A stretch of DNA of 64,000 nucleotides. It comes from Alphaproteobacteria bacterium. GTDB lineage: Bacteria > Pseudomonadota > Alphaproteobacteria > CACIAM-22H2. Positions 47,807 to 56,562 of this stretch are shown here, piece by piece (positions within the stretch are counted from its first letter, which is position 1; each line of letters starts with the position of its first letter). Under the pieces are notes generated by a model. The model searched no databases, had not been told where the DNA came from, and saw nothing but the letters and a program-made list of their open reading frames with translations. Made by a program: the position numbers and the translations under genes. The stretch is from the NCBI GenBank assembly GCA_016124335.1, contig WGNX01000004.1:62001-126000 (forward strand), read 5' to 3'.

Positions 47807-48355
47807 TTACGCGACGAGGTCGCGCAATTCCAGCACGTGGAGCGTCAACTGCCGCCAGCCGCCGCGCAGCGGATAGTTGCGGATTACCGGCCCTTCGGCG
47901 CGGAAACCGAGTTTCACCAGAACGCGCTCGGACGGCGCGTTGCCCGGAAACGTCTCCGCGACCATCCGTTTGACGCCAAGCCGGCGTGCGTGCGCGACGA
48001 TCGCATCGCCCGCCTCGGTCGCATATCCATTTCCGCGATAGGCCGCACCGATCCAGTAGCCGAAACCGGGGATGCCGTCGCGCGGGCCGCCGAAGCCGCT
48101 CGTGCCCACGAACGTCCCGCTCGCATCGCGCAGCGCAAACACGTGCCCGCCCGGCCCCGTGCGCAGCTCGATCCACTCGCGTGCGGCTTCCACCGTTAGC
48201 GGGTCGGGCATGTGCGACAGCATCGCGATCGCCGCCGGATCGGCGCCCAGCAAATCGGCGAAATGGCGCGCATCGTCGGGCACGAGCGGGCGCATCTCCA
48301 GACGCGGCGAGCGCAGGACCGCCGCGTTCGTCGCAAAAAGGAGCGGGACGCGCAC
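47807..48355 (-). CDS. GNAT family N-acetyltransferase (RimJ/RimL type) 1
   Basis: A 182-residue acetyltransferase. LRSPRLEMRPLVPDDARHF is the RimJ-type start. Motif A for acetyl-CoA reads GFGYWIGAAYRGNGYATEAGDAIVAHAR, and NAPSERVLVKLGFRAEG is the motif B/C part. The frame is open far upstream, but that would run through smpB; a GTG at 48355, two bases after the smpB stop, is the most reasonable start. The acceptor (protein N-terminus or small molecule) is unknown. Confidence 0.82.
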   Translation of the reverse strand: MRVPLLFATNAAVLRSPRLEMRPLVPDDARHFADLLGADPAAIAMLSHMPDPLTVEAAREWIELRTGPGGHVFALRDASGTFVGTSGFGGPRDGIPGFGYWIGAAYRGNGYATEAGDAIVAHARRLGVKRMVAETFPGNAPSERVLVKLGFRAEGPVIRNYPLRGGWRQLTLHVLELRDLVA

Positions 48356-48357
48356 GG

Positions 48358-48831
48358 CTAGCCGCGATGCGCGAGAAGCCGTGCCTGACTGCGCTTCCAG
48401 TCGCGCGTCGCGATCGCTTCCCGTTTGTCGGCCTTCTTGCGGCCCTTCGCGAGGCCGACCTCGAGCTTGGCAAGCCCGCGCGGATTGAAATAGACCTGCA
48501 ACGGAACGAGCGTCATCCCCTCGCGCGTGACCGCGCCGATGAGCTTGTGCATCTCGGTCCGGCTCACGAGGATCTTTCGCGCGCGGCGCGGCTCGTGGTT
48601 GAGGCGGTTGCCGCCGGCATATTCGGGAATATGCGCATCGAGCAGCCAAAGCTCGCCGCCGCGTTCGCCGACATGCGCTTCGGCGATCGCCACCCCTGCA
48701 CCCGCGCGCAGCGACTTCACTTCCGTTCCCGTCAGCACGAGCCCCGCCTCGAGCGTGCGCTCGATCGTGAAGTCGTGGCGCGCCTTCCGGTTGGTCGCAG
48801 CGACCTTGCGGTCCGTATCGGGGGCGGCCAT
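48358..48831 (-). CDS. smpB: SsrA-binding protein SmpB
   Basis: A 157-residue tmRNA partner for rescue of stalled ribosomes. [31 protein letters not shown] is the family start, [28 protein letters not shown] the central part, and [24 protein letters not shown] the basic C-terminal tail that enters the ribosome A site. It starts 22 bases after the dapA stop. The tmRNA gene itself is not in the window. Confidence 0.96.
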   Translation of the reverse strand: MAAPDTDRKVAATNRKARHDFTIERTLEAGLVLTGTEVKSLRAGAGVAIAEAHVGERGGELWLLDAHIPEYAGGNRLNHEPRRARKILVSRTEMHKLIGAVTREGMTLVPLQVYFNPRGLAKLEVGLAKGRKKADKREAIATRDWKRSQARLLAHRG

Positions 48832-48853
48832 CGGCGTCGGCGGACGTCCTGCG

Positions 48854-49729
48854 CTAGCGCAGGAGGCCCGCCCCCTTCATCGTCGCGCGCACGCGCTCTT
48901 TCGTCGCGGCCGCGATGGGGCCGAGCGGCAGGCGCACCTCGTCGGTGCACAGGCCGAGGAGCGAGGCCGCGTACTTGACCGGGCCCGGGCTCGTTTCCGA
49001 GAACAGCGCCTTGTGCAGCGGCATCAGCGTGTCCTGGATCTTCAGCGCCGTCTTGCCGTCGCCCTTCAGCGAGGCGGCCTGCATCCGGGCGACGAGCTTG
49101 GGCGCGATGTTGCCGGTGACCGAGATGCAGCCAACGCCGCCCGTGGCATTGAACGCCAGCGCCGTGCCGTCGTCGCCGTCGAGCTGGACGAAATCGGCAC
49201 CGCACGCAAGGCGCTGGAGGCCCGGACGGGTCAGGTCGCCGGTGGCATCCTTCACGCCGACGATGTTCTTGATCTGCGCCAGGCGCCCCATCGTCTCCAC
49301 CGACATGTCGACCGCGCAGCGGCCGGGGATGTTGTAGATGAAGATCGGAATCTTCACCGACTTGGCGATCGCCTTGTAGTGAAGGTAGAGCCCTTCCTGC
49401 GAAGGCTTGTTGTAATAGGGCGTCACAACGAGTGCGGCATCGCACCCTGCCTTCTCGGCATGCTTGGTAAGGCTGATCGCCTCTTCGGTCGAGTTCGAGC
49501 CGGTACCCGCCATCACGGGCACGCGGCCCTTGGCAGCTGCCACGCACATCTCGATCACAGCTTCGTGCTCGGCATGGCTCAGCGTGGGCGATTCGCCGGT
49601 CGTTCCGCACGGAACGAGCCCGTTCGTCCCCTGCGCGATCTGCCAGGCCACGAATTTCTTGAACGCCGGCTCGTCCACCTGGCCGTTGCGGAACGGCGTG
49701 ATGAGGGCGACGAATGAACCCTTGAACAT
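48854..49729 (-). CDS. dapA: 4-hydroxy-tetrahydrodipicolinate synthase
   Basis: A 291-residue TIM-barrel aldolase making the first committed lysine/diaminopimelate precursor from pyruvate and aspartate semialdehyde. The Schiff-base lysine is Lys160 in [11 protein letters not shown]; Tyr132 in [11 protein letters not shown] and the Thr pair in [12 protein letters not shown] complete the proton relay; [17 protein letters not shown] holds the interface tyrosine. dapA-smpB is a usual alphaproteobacterial order. It is divergent from the lytic transglycosylase across 119 bases. Confidence 0.95.
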   Translation of the reverse strand: MFKGSFVALITPFRNGQVDEPAFKKFVAWQIAQGTNGLVPCGTTGESPTLSHAEHEAVIEMCVAAAKGRVPVMAGTGSNSTEEAISLTKHAEKAGCDAALVVTPYYNKPSQEGLYLHYKAIAKSVKIPIFIYNIPGRCAVDMSVETMGRLAQIKNIVGVKDATGDLTRPGLQRLACGADFVQLDGDDGTALAFNATGGVGCISVTGNIAPKLVARMQAASLKGDGKTALKIQDTLMPLHKALFSETSPGPVKYAASLLGLCTDEVRLPLGPIAAATKERVRATMKGAGLLR

Positions 49730-49848
49730 GGGAACGAACTCCGGGCGGTTTATGGTTGTCGGGCCGGGAACTTAGACCCGCGCGGGCGCGCGCGCAACCG
49801 GGCACGTCGCGCCTTGCGCTCGGAGTTCGGGCGGTTTTAACTGATTGG

Positions 49849-51993
49849 ATGACTTGGCCGATCCGATTCGCACTCGCGACCGCCCTTGCGGCGCTGTCGC
49901 TTGCCGCCTGCGAGCGCAGTGATGCGGCGAGCGTGCCTGCGAAAGCAGATGCTCCGCCAAGCGAAAGCGTCGCCCTTGCAGCAGCAGGCGCCGACGAAAC
50001 GCTCCCGACCCGGGTCGCACAGGCCCGAACCGGCACGCAGACCGCCGCCATCAACACCGCCGCACGCGCCATTCCGCCGCTGGGCCCGCCCGTTCTCAAC
50101 GCCCAGCAGCGCGAGATCTATACGCAGGTCTTCTCCGCGGTCGAGGCGGGGCGCTGGGAAGCCGCACGCACGCTGCTCGCCCGCGGCAACAACCCGGTCG
50201 CAAACAAGCTTTTCCGCTGGCTCGAGCTGCAACTCCCCCGATCGGGCGTGGCGTTCGAGGATATCGTCCAGTTCGTCGACCAGAATCCCGACTGGCCTTC
50301 GCTCGACACGATTTCGCGCCGGGCGGAGGAAGCGCTGCTCGATCGCCCGTCGAACGATACGCTCGTGCTGGCCTGGTTCGGGACACGCAGCCCGCTCACG
50401 CCGGACGGCGCGATGCGCTATGCCGAAGCGCTGGCCAACGCGGGCGAGCGCGCGCACGCCGACCAGGTCATCCGCGATCACTGGGTCTCGGGCACGTTCA
50501 ACGACGTCCAGCACAAGCGCTGGCTCGAACATTATCGCAAGCTTTTCACGCCCGAGCTCAACTGGGCCAAGCTCGACAAGCTCCTTTGGGAAGGCAAGAC
50601 AGCCGAAGTCCGGCGGGTATTGCCCCTTGTCTCGCCCGAGCGGCGCCTGCTGGCCGATGCGCGCATGCGCATCCATGCCGGCGCAAATGCCGAAGCGCAA
50701 AACCGGCGCGTGCCGGAAAGCCTGCGCGGCGATTCCGGCCTGCTGTTCGAACGCGCGCGCGCCTGGCGGCGCGCCAATCGCGAAGCCTCCGTCCGCGAGA
50801 TCTTCCGCAACCTGCCGCGCAACATCGCGCGGCCCGAAATGTGGTGGCCCGAACGCGGCGCGCTCGCCCGCCGGTCCCTTGCTGCCGGCGACGCGGCGGA
50901 GGCCTACCGGCTGGTCAATGCCCACCAGATGGCGCCGACTGCCGGCGCACCCTATCTCGAAGCGGAATTCCTTGCCGGCTGGATTGCGCTCCGGCGCACG
51001 AACCAGTCGAAGGCAGCGCTCGAGCATTTCCGCCACGTGTTCGAAACCGCGCGCTACCCGGTATCGCGCGCGCGCGGCGCGTATTGGGCTGCCCGCGCCT
51101 TCGATGCGATGTCCGACGCCGACAAGGCGCGCGAATGGTACGTGCGCGCCGCCGAATTCCACACGACCTATTACGGGCAGCTTGCCAACGCGCGCCTTTC
51201 CGGCGACGCGCGTCAGCCCTGGCCAAGCCCGATCGTTCCGACCGCCGAGGAACGCCGGGCCTTCGACCGGAGCGAGCCCGTGCGCGCCGCCCGCGTCCTC
51301 GTTGAAACACGCGAGAAACCGGAACGCGCGCGCCCGTTCCTCGTCCGGCTCGCCAACGTCGCGCGCACGCCGGCCCAGCACGCGCTGGTCTCCGAATTCG
51401 CCCACCAGCTCGGCCGCAACGATCTGGCGGTCATCGTTTCCAAACGTTCGGCGCAGGTGGCCGGCGTCCAGCTGCACGATCTTGGCTGGCCGACGATGCC
51501 GTTGACCGGCGACCGCCCGGAGAAGGCGTTGACCTATGCCATCATCCGGCAGGAAAGCCAGTTCGAACCCGAGGCGGTGAGCCGTGCGGGCGCACGCGGC
51601 CTCATGCAGCTGATGCCCGCCACCGCGCGCGCGGTGGCCAAGGGCGAGAACATCTCCGGTCACTATATCGAACGCCTCTTCGAGCCGACCTATAACCTGC
51701 GTGTCGGGCGGACATATCTGGCCACGCTGGTCGACGATTTCGGCGGCTCGTACGTCCTCGCGGTCGCGGCCTATAACGCCGGCCCCAGCCGTGCGCGCGA
51801 GTGGATGCGTACCTATGGCGATCCGCGTTCGCCGGAAGTGGACGTCGTCGACTGGATCGAGATGATCCCGTTCGAGGAAACACGCTCGTACGTCCAGCGC
51901 GTGATGGAAAACCTGCATGTCTACCGGCGCAACCTGCAGCCCACGCAGGTCGCAGTCGACGTCGAACGGGACTTGCAGCGCGGCCGGAACTGA
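49849..51993 (+). CDS. soluble lytic murein transglycosylase (Slt70-like lipoprotein)
   Basis: A 714-residue periplasmic enzyme that cleaves peptidoglycan to anhydromuropeptides. MTWPIRFALATALAALSLAAC is a lipoprotein signal with a plausible lipobox cysteine at 21. Residues about 80-500 form the superhelical U/L domain (many paired helices). The C-terminal SLT domain carries the catalytic Glu569 in AIIRQESQFEPEAVSRAGARG, with GLMQLMPATA and AVAAYNAGPSRAREW. It ends one base before the GNAT gene, so slt-GNAT-HAD probably form one transcript. Confidence 0.92.
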   Translation: MTWPIRFALATALAALSLAACERSDAASVPAKADAPPSESVALAAAGADETLPTRVAQARTGTQTAAINTAARAIPPLGPPVLNAQQREIYTQVFSAVEAGRWEAARTLLARGNNPVANKLFRWLELQLPRSGVAFEDIVQFVDQNPDWPSLDTISRRAEEALLDRPSNDTLVLAWFGTRSPLTPDGAMRYAEALANAGERAHADQVIRDHWVSGTFNDVQHKRWLEHYRKLFTPELNWAKLDKLLWEGKTAEVRRVLPLVSPERRLLADARMRIHAGANAEAQNRRVPESLRGDSGLLFERARAWRRANREASVREIFRNLPRNIARPEMWWPERGALARRSLAAGDAAEAYRLVNAHQMAPTAGAPYLEAEFLAGWIALRRTNQSKAALEHFRHVFETARYPVSRARGAYWAARAFDAMSDADKAREWYVRAAEFHTTYYGQLANARLSGDARQPWPSPIVPTAEERRAFDRSEPVRAARVLVETREKPERARPFLVRLANVARTPAQHALVSEFAHQLGRNDLAVIVSKRSAQVAGVQLHDLGWPTMPLTGDRPEKALTYAIIRQESQFEPEAVSRAGARGLMQLMPATARAVAKGENISGHYIERLFEPTYNLRVGRTYLATLVDDFGGSYVLAVAAYNAGPSRAREWMRTYGDPRSPEVDVVDWIEMIPFEETRSYVQRVMENLHVYRRNLQPTQVAVDVERDLQRGRN

Positions 51994-51994
51994 A

Positions 51995-52522
51995 ATGACA
52001 TTCGCCGTCCGCGCGATCGGCCCGCAGGACGGGCCGGTGATCGCAGCACTTCACGCCGCCAGCTGGAAGGACGCCTATCGCGGCATCCTGTCCGACGAAT
52101 TTCTCGCGAGCGAAATCGACGACGAGCGCCGACATGTGTGGGCCCTGCGCATGTCCACGTGGAATCCGGCACGCAGCTTCGGGGAAATCGCGGAGATCGA
52201 CGGCATGCCCGTCGGTTTCGTGTGCGTGATGGCCGACGCCGATCCCGCGCACGGCGCGCTGCTCGACAATCTCCATATCCTGCCGGGCAGCCGTGCATCG
52301 GGGCTCGGCCGCCGCCTGCTCGGCGATGCCGCGCGTTGGGTCGCGCAAGAGCTGCCGGGCACGCCGATGCATCTGACCGTCTATGTCGCGAACGAAGGCG
52401 CGCGCGGCTTCTACCGCCGCATGGGCGGGATCGAATCGGCACCGTTCGAGGAACGCGAGCACGATGGCCGCCTGCATCGCATCGTCCGTTTCATCTGGCC
52501 CGATCCGGGGAGCATCCGCTGA
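51995..52522 (+). CDS. GNAT family N-acetyltransferase 2
   Basis: A 175-residue acetyltransferase. VRAIGPQDGPVIAALHAASWKDAYRGIL is a usual GNAT start, LHILPGSRASGLGRRLLGDAARWV is the acetyl-CoA-binding motif A, and LTVYVANEGARGFYRRMGGIE covers the following strand and helix. The acceptor is unknown. It is packed one base after the transglycosylase stop, and its TGA overlaps a CTG that seems to start the HAD gene. Confidence 0.88.
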   Translation: MTFAVRAIGPQDGPVIAALHAASWKDAYRGILSDEFLASEIDDERRHVWALRMSTWNPARSFGEIAEIDGMPVGFVCVMADADPAHGALLDNLHILPGSRASGLGRRLLGDAARWVAQELPGTPMHLTVYVANEGARGFYRRMGGIESAPFEEREHDGRLHRIVRFIWPDPGSIR

Positions 52523-53178
52523 AGATCGGCCTCGTCATCTTCGACATGGACGGCGTGCTGGTGGATTCCGAGCGCATCGCCAATCGCATCATGCACGAAA
52601 GCCTCGTCGCAAACGGCGTCGGCATGACTCTCGAAGAGTCACAACGCGCCTTCGTCGGACGCAAGGACAGTTGGGCCGTCACATACGTGCGCGAAAGTTT
52701 CGGCATCGAACTTCCGAAAGACTTTGTCGCGCGATTGCACGAAAGAACGCTCGCCGCATACGACACCGAACTGAAGGCCGTGGATGGCGTTGCGGCGGCG
52801 ATCGATGCACTCGATGCGCCGTTTTGCCTGGCTTCCTCCAGCGATCCGGTGCGGATCGAAAAAAGCCTCCGGCTTTGCGGTCTCTCGGACCGCTTCGGTA
52901 CGCGCACGTTCAGTTCGGTGCAGGTGAAGCACGGCAAACCCGCGCCCGACCTGTTCCTGCTGGCGGCGATAACGATGGGATTTGCGCCCGCGTACTGCGC
53001 CGTCGTCGAGGACACGCTTGTGGGGCTCGCGGCGGCGAAAGCGGCGGGAATGAGCGCTTTCGCCTATGCGGGCGCAGGCCACACGCCGCGCGGCGAACTT
53101 GCCGCGACGGGTGCGACCGTTTTCGATCGGATGGACGAACTGCCCGCCCTGCTCAGTCGTTCTGCAGCAGGTGGATGA
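52519..53178 (+). CDS. HAD-superfamily phosphatase (beta-phosphoglucomutase-like), CTG start
   Basis: A 219-residue HAD hydrolase. Motif I is LVIFDMDGVLVDSE with Asp9 and Asp11; motif II is FCLASSS; motif III Lys is in VKHGKPAPDLFL; motif IV is CAVVEDTLVGLAAA. The cap is a four-helix type as in PGMB/phosphatase subfamily I. No ATG, GTG or TTG fits before motif I. A CTG at 52519 overlaps the previous TGA and has GGGGAG six bases upstream, so CTG is proposed as the start. Substrate is unknown. The last 26 bases overlap the convergent dehydrogenase gene. Confidence 0.85.
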   Translation: MKIGLVIFDMDGVLVDSERIANRIMHESLVANGVGMTLEESQRAFVGRKDSWAVTYVRESFGIELPKDFVARLHERTLAAYDTELKAVDGVAAAIDALDAPFCLASSSDPVRIEKSLRLCGLSDRFGTRTFSSVQVKHGKPAPDLFLLAAITMGFAPAYCAVVEDTLVGLAAAKAAGMSAFAYAGAGHTPRGELAATGATVFDRMDELPALLSRSAAGG

Positions 53179-54022
53179 GGGCCGACGTATCCCAGCGGCC
53201 TCCGCCGCGCGCCTGGACGGCCGCGTAGAACTGGTCGATCAGAGCCGTGCCCGGCAGGCGGGCCTTGTTGTTCTTGGCTTCCGCCAGGCAGATCGACAGG
53301 TCCTTGCGCATCCAGTCGATCGCGAAGCCGAAGTCGAACTTGCCCTGCACCATCGTCTTGGCGCGGTTTTCCATCTGCCAGGAACCGGCGGCGCCCTTCG
53401 TGATGACCGAGAGCACCTTGTCGGCGTCGAGCCCGGCCTTCATCGCGAAGTTCATGCCTTCCGACAGGCCCTGCAGCAGGCCGGCGATGCAGATCTGGTT
53501 GACCATCTTGGTGAGCTGGCCCGCACCGGCCGGCCCCATGTGGGTCAGCGCCTTGGCGTAGATCTTCAGGACCGGCTCGGCCTTCGCGAACGTCGCATCC
53601 GCCCCGCCGACCATGATGCCAAGCTGGCCGTTCTCCGCGCCGGCCTGTCCGCCCGAAACCGGCGCGTCGAGGAAGCCGATGCCCTTCTCGCCCGCAGCCT
53701 TTTCGATCTCGCGCGCGACCGCGGCCGATGCCGTCGTATGGTCGACGAAAATGGCACCCGACTTCATGCCCGCAAGCGCGCCATCCTTGCCGTAGACGAC
53801 CGAACGCAGGTCATCGTCATTGCCCACGCACGCCAGAACGATGTCGGCGCCCGACGCGGCGGCGGCCGGCGTCGGCGCGCTCGTCCCGCCATGCTTGGCA
53901 ACCCAGGCGGCGGCCTTGGCGGCATTCCGGTTGTACACGGTGACCGAATGGCCGGCCTTCTGCAGGTGGCCCGCCATCGGAAAGCCCATCACGCCCAGAC
54001 CCAGAAATGCCAGCTTGGCCAT
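53153..54022 (-). CDS. beta-hydroxyacid dehydrogenase family oxidoreductase
   Basis: A 289-residue NAD(P)-dependent enzyme of the 3-hydroxyisobutyrate/tartronate-semialdehyde reductase family. The Rossmann start is LAFLGLGVMGFPMAGHLQKAGH; the substrate loop is DAPVSGGQAGAENGQLGIMVGG; the catalytic Lys lies in GAGQLTKMVNQICI; FGFAIDWMRKDLSICL is a group segment. It is a paralogue of mmsB at 6665-7534 but without valine genes around it, so glyoxylate/tartronate or succinic semialdehyde may be the substrate. It lies 61 bases after the 41-residue membrane protein on the same strand. Confidence 0.88.
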   Translation of the reverse strand: MAKLAFLGLGVMGFPMAGHLQKAGHSVTVYNRNAAKAAAWVAKHGGTSAPTPAAAASGADIVLACVGNDDDLRSVVYGKDGALAGMKSGAIFVDHTTASAAVAREIEKAAGEKGIGFLDAPVSGGQAGAENGQLGIMVGGADATFAKAEPVLKIYAKALTHMGPAGAGQLTKMVNQICIAGLLQGLSEGMNFAMKAGLDADKVLSVITKGAAGSWQMENRAKTMVQGKFDFGFAIDWMRKDLSICLAEAKNNKARLPGTALIDQFYAAVQARGGGRWDTSALIHLLQND

Positions 54023-54083
54023 CGTCGCACTCCTCCCTTGCTCGCGCCTTCAATGCGGCGCGCGAAAACAGGCGCAACTTGTC

Positions 54084-54209
54084 TCAGAGACAGGCGATGA
54101 ACGCAAGATCGAGCAGGATGGATGGCCCGCGTGTCGCCCAAAGCCAGACCGCGCCGAGAAACACGGCGCCGACGCCGGCAATCAGGCCGATGCGCGCCGC
54201 GGTTCCCAT
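54084..54209 (-). CDS. 41-residue single-span membrane protein
   Basis: A possible small protein: an ATG at 54209 begins five bases after the MFS stop. MGTAARIGLIAGVGAVFLGA... forms one long hydrophobic helix (about residues 6-24) followed by WATRGPS and a second, short hydrophobic stretch to the end (ILLDLAFIACL). The codon use and position directly after the transporter gene suggest a real, translationally linked gene rather than noise. Function unknown; it may assist the MFS transporter. A short family of similar small proteins may exist but needs a search. Confidence 0.5.
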   Translation of the reverse strand: MGTAARIGLIAGVGAVFLGAVWLWATRGPSILLDLAFIACL

Positions 54210-54214
54210 TCCCC

Positions 54215-55420
54215 TCAGTCCCCGGCAGCCGCAGCAAGCCGCGGCTGGGGCGCGTCGCGCAACGGCCAGTGGAGTGCCGCGGCAACGAAGCCGAGCAGGA
54301 CGCACAGCTTCCAGACGACATCGTACGAGCCGTACACGTCATAGACCTTGCCGCCCAGCCAGGCGCCCAGGAAGCTGCCGATCTGGTGCGAGAAGAAGAC
54401 GATGCCATAGAGCGTGGACATGTACGTCGTGCCGAAAATCTGCGCGACGAGGCCCGAGGTCAGCGGCACTGTCGAAAGCCACAGCAGCCCCAACGCCGCC
54501 GTGAAGACGAGCACGCTTGCCTCGCTGATCGGCGTCATCAGGAAGATGATGAACACGAACGACCGGCCGATATAGATGCCGGCAAGCAGGTACTTCTTGC
54601 GCTTGGTCTGGCCAAGCATGCCGGCAACGTAGGTCCCGATGATGTTGAACAGGCCAACCAGCGCCAGCCCCCACGCGCCGACCCAGCCCGGCAATCCCTT
54701 GTCGGCGACATAGGCCGGCAGGTGCACGCCGACGAACACGACCTGGAAGCCGCAGACGAAGAAGCCGATCGTCAGCAGCCAGAAACCGGAATGCCCCAGC
54801 GCTTCCCGGAGCGCCTCGCCAAGCGTCTGCTTCGATTGGGCGGAAGCCGGTGCCGCGAGGCCGCGCAGGCCCAGCGCTAGCGGCGCGATCGACACGGCGG
54901 ATACCGCGATACCGACAAGCGCTTCGCGCCAGCCGACCATGTCGAGCAATATCTGGCCGAACGGCACGCAGGCGAACTGCCCGAAAGATCCGCCAGCTGC
55001 GACGATCCCCAACGCAAGCGACCGCTTTTCCGGCGGTGCGGCGCGACCGACCGCGCCGAGGATGATCGAAAACCCGGCCCCCGCCATTGCGAAGCCCTGC
55101 AGCACGTTTCCGACAAGAATCAGCGTTCCGTCGGTCGCGGCAGAAAGCGACCAGAATCCGGCCGCATAAAGGAGTCCGCCCAGGACAACGGCGCGCGAAG
55201 TGCCGAACTTGTCCGCGATGGCGCCGGCAAAGGGACCGGCCAATCCCCACAGCAGATTGGAGACTGCCGCGCCGAGCGCGAAGACTTCGCGGCCGACACC
55301 GAGTTCGATCGTCATGGGTTTCAGGAACAGGCCGAGAGTCTGGCGCAGGCCCATCATCACGGTCAGGACAAGCGACCCGCAGATAAGTATCGTCAGGTAA
55401 CTGCTCTTGCGGACTTCCAT
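54215..55420 (-). CDS. MFS transporter (monocarboxylate/oxalate:formate antiporter-like)
   Basis: A 401-residue major-facilitator protein with twelve membrane segments. MMGLRQTLGLFLKPMTIELGVGREVFALGAAVSNLLWGLAGPFAGAIADKFG covers TM1, TM2 and the loop-2 motif (pieces at about residues 22-75). GFFVCGFQVVFVGVHLPAYVADKG in TM7 is typical of the group that includes OxlT and monocarboxylate carriers. The substrate is unknown but probably a small organic acid. A dyad lies 24-46 bases before its start. The small membrane protein and the hydroxyacid dehydrogenase follow, suggesting uptake and oxidation of a hydroxyacid. Confidence 0.9.
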   Translation of the reverse strand: MEVRKSSYLTILICGSLVLTVMMGLRQTLGLFLKPMTIELGVGREVFALGAAVSNLLWGLAGPFAGAIADKFGTSRAVVLGGLLYAAGFWSLSAATDGTLILVGNVLQGFAMAGAGFSIILGAVGRAAPPEKRSLALGIVAAGGSFGQFACVPFGQILLDMVGWREALVGIAVSAVSIAPLALGLRGLAAPASAQSKQTLGEALREALGHSGFWLLTIGFFVCGFQVVFVGVHLPAYVADKGLPGWVGAWGLALVGLFNIIGTYVAGMLGQTKRKKYLLAGIYIGRSFVFIIFLMTPISEASVLVFTAALGLLWLSTVPLTSGLVAQIFGTTYMSTLYGIVFFSHQIGSFLGAWLGGKVYDVYGSYDVVWKLCVLLGFVAAALHWPLRDAPQPRLAAAAGD

Positions 55421-55443
55421 GTTCGACCCCTCGAATTCGGATT

Positions 55444-55466
55444 GGGTGATAATCCTGCGATCACCC
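55444..55466. promoter_or_regulatory. operator-like dyad upstream of the MFS gene
   Basis: GGGTGAT, nine bases, ATCACCC: a perfect seven-base inverted repeat centred about 35 bases before the MFS start. Size and position suggest a dimeric repressor site. No regulator gene is adjacent. Confidence 0.45.
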
Positions 55467-55532
55467 CCGGTCCGGCAAGATCAACATTGTCGCCTTACGC
55501 CGCCGCCGCATGGCAGCCGCGCGCGAATCGCT

Positions 55533-56117
55533 TCAACCTTGGACTGAGTAAGGTTTTGGCGGCGCGTCGTGCCAATCGGCCCGTGTCAGCCGATAAAGCA
55601 GATGCCGCCGCAGCGGATGACCTTCCGGCACACGCGGATGGTCGAACGCGCCACCCGGCACTTCCCGAAGCCCGACCCTGTCCATCACGCCGCGCGATGC
55701 GCGGTTGGCCGGCACGACAAACGCGACGATTTCTTCAAGGCCTGCTTCATGAAATCCGAACGCAAGGGCCGCGCGCGCCGCTTCGGTCGCATAACCCTTT
55801 CCCCAGCACCCGCGCGCGAGGCGCCAGCCGATCTCGACGCGCCCGCGCGGCGGCACGTCGAGATTGGTCTCCCAAAGTCCGACGAAGCCGGCAAACGCAA
55901 CGATGCCGGGGATCTCGACGGCCCAGGGGCCGAATGGCGTCCGTTCGAACTGCCCGGTCAGGAAGTCGGCGCTTGCATCGCTTTCGGCGCGGGATTGCCG
56001 TGACGGAAAGAAGCGTCGTACTTCGCTGTCCGCGTTCATCGCCGCAAAGGCCGCACGATCTTCCGAAATCCAAGGGCGCAGGATCAGCCTGTCGGTCTTC
56101 AGCGTGACGCCCTTCAT
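55533..56117 (-). CDS. GNAT family N-acetyltransferase (RimJ/RimL type) 3
   Basis: A 194-residue acetyltransferase: LKTDRLILRPWISEDRAAFAAM start, VEIGWRLARGCWGKGYATEAARAALAFGF as acetyl-CoA motif A, and VPANRASRGVMDRVGLRE after it. Such genes often have protein or metabolite acceptors that cannot be told apart by sequence. The start overlaps the fliJ stop by four bases, so it may be carried on the fliI-fliJ transcript, though a role in flagella is not implied. Confidence 0.9.
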   Translation of the reverse strand: MKGVTLKTDRLILRPWISEDRAAFAAMNADSEVRRFFPSRQSRAESDASADFLTGQFERTPFGPWAVEIPGIVAFAGFVGLWETNLDVPPRGRVEIGWRLARGCWGKGYATEAARAALAFGFHEAGLEEIVAFVVPANRASRGVMDRVGLREVPGGAFDHPRVPEGHPLRRHLLYRLTRADWHDAPPKPYSVQG

Positions 56118-56554
56118 GCCGGATCTTCGGCCTGCTTGCGTCGATGCATGTTGAGGCTCATCTCGTCCATCGCGATCGTGTCTTTTCGCTCGCCTTCGGC
56201 CTTTTCGGACTTGACCCGAATGTCGAGCGCGATCTCGTAACGCTTCAGTTCCTGGAACGCTTCGGACATTTCCTGGCGTGCTTCTTCCAGCATCGGCTGA
56301 AGGGCCGCAATCTGCGCCTCGATGCGCTCGCGGCGTCCGATCACGCCGCGCGCGTATCCGGAATAGGCGAACGCGCCGAATTCGAGCGTGCGTGCCACCT
56401 GCTGTTCGCGCACTTTTTCGGCCTCAAGATCGTCGAGACGGCGGCGAAGCTCGTCTTCCTGCAATTCGATTTCGTTCAACGCGCGGCGCTTCTCGTTGAG
56501 ATTCGCGTCGGCGAGCCTGATCAGCGATTTCAGGCCCTTGTTCTTGGCGGCCAT
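56114..56554 (-). CDS. fliJ: flagellar export protein FliJ
   Basis: A 146-residue, almost fully helical coiled-coil protein, rich in Glu, Arg, Leu and Ala, with the FliJ pattern LKSLIRLADANLNEKRRALNEIE at the start and REQQVARTLEFGAFAYSGYARG in the middle. FliJ is a chaperone-escort and gamma-subunit-like rotor in the FliH-FliI-FliJ export ATPase. It lies 8 bases after fliI, which settles the call for an otherwise weakly conserved family. Confidence 0.88.
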   Translation of the reverse strand: MAAKNKGLKSLIRLADANLNEKRRALNEIELQEDELRRRLDDLEAEKVREQQVARTLEFGAFAYSGYARGVIGRRERIEAQIAALQPMLEEARQEMSEAFQELKRYEIALDIRVKSEKAEGERKDTIAMDEMSLNMHRRKQAEDPA

Positions 56555-56562
56555 TCAACGCC

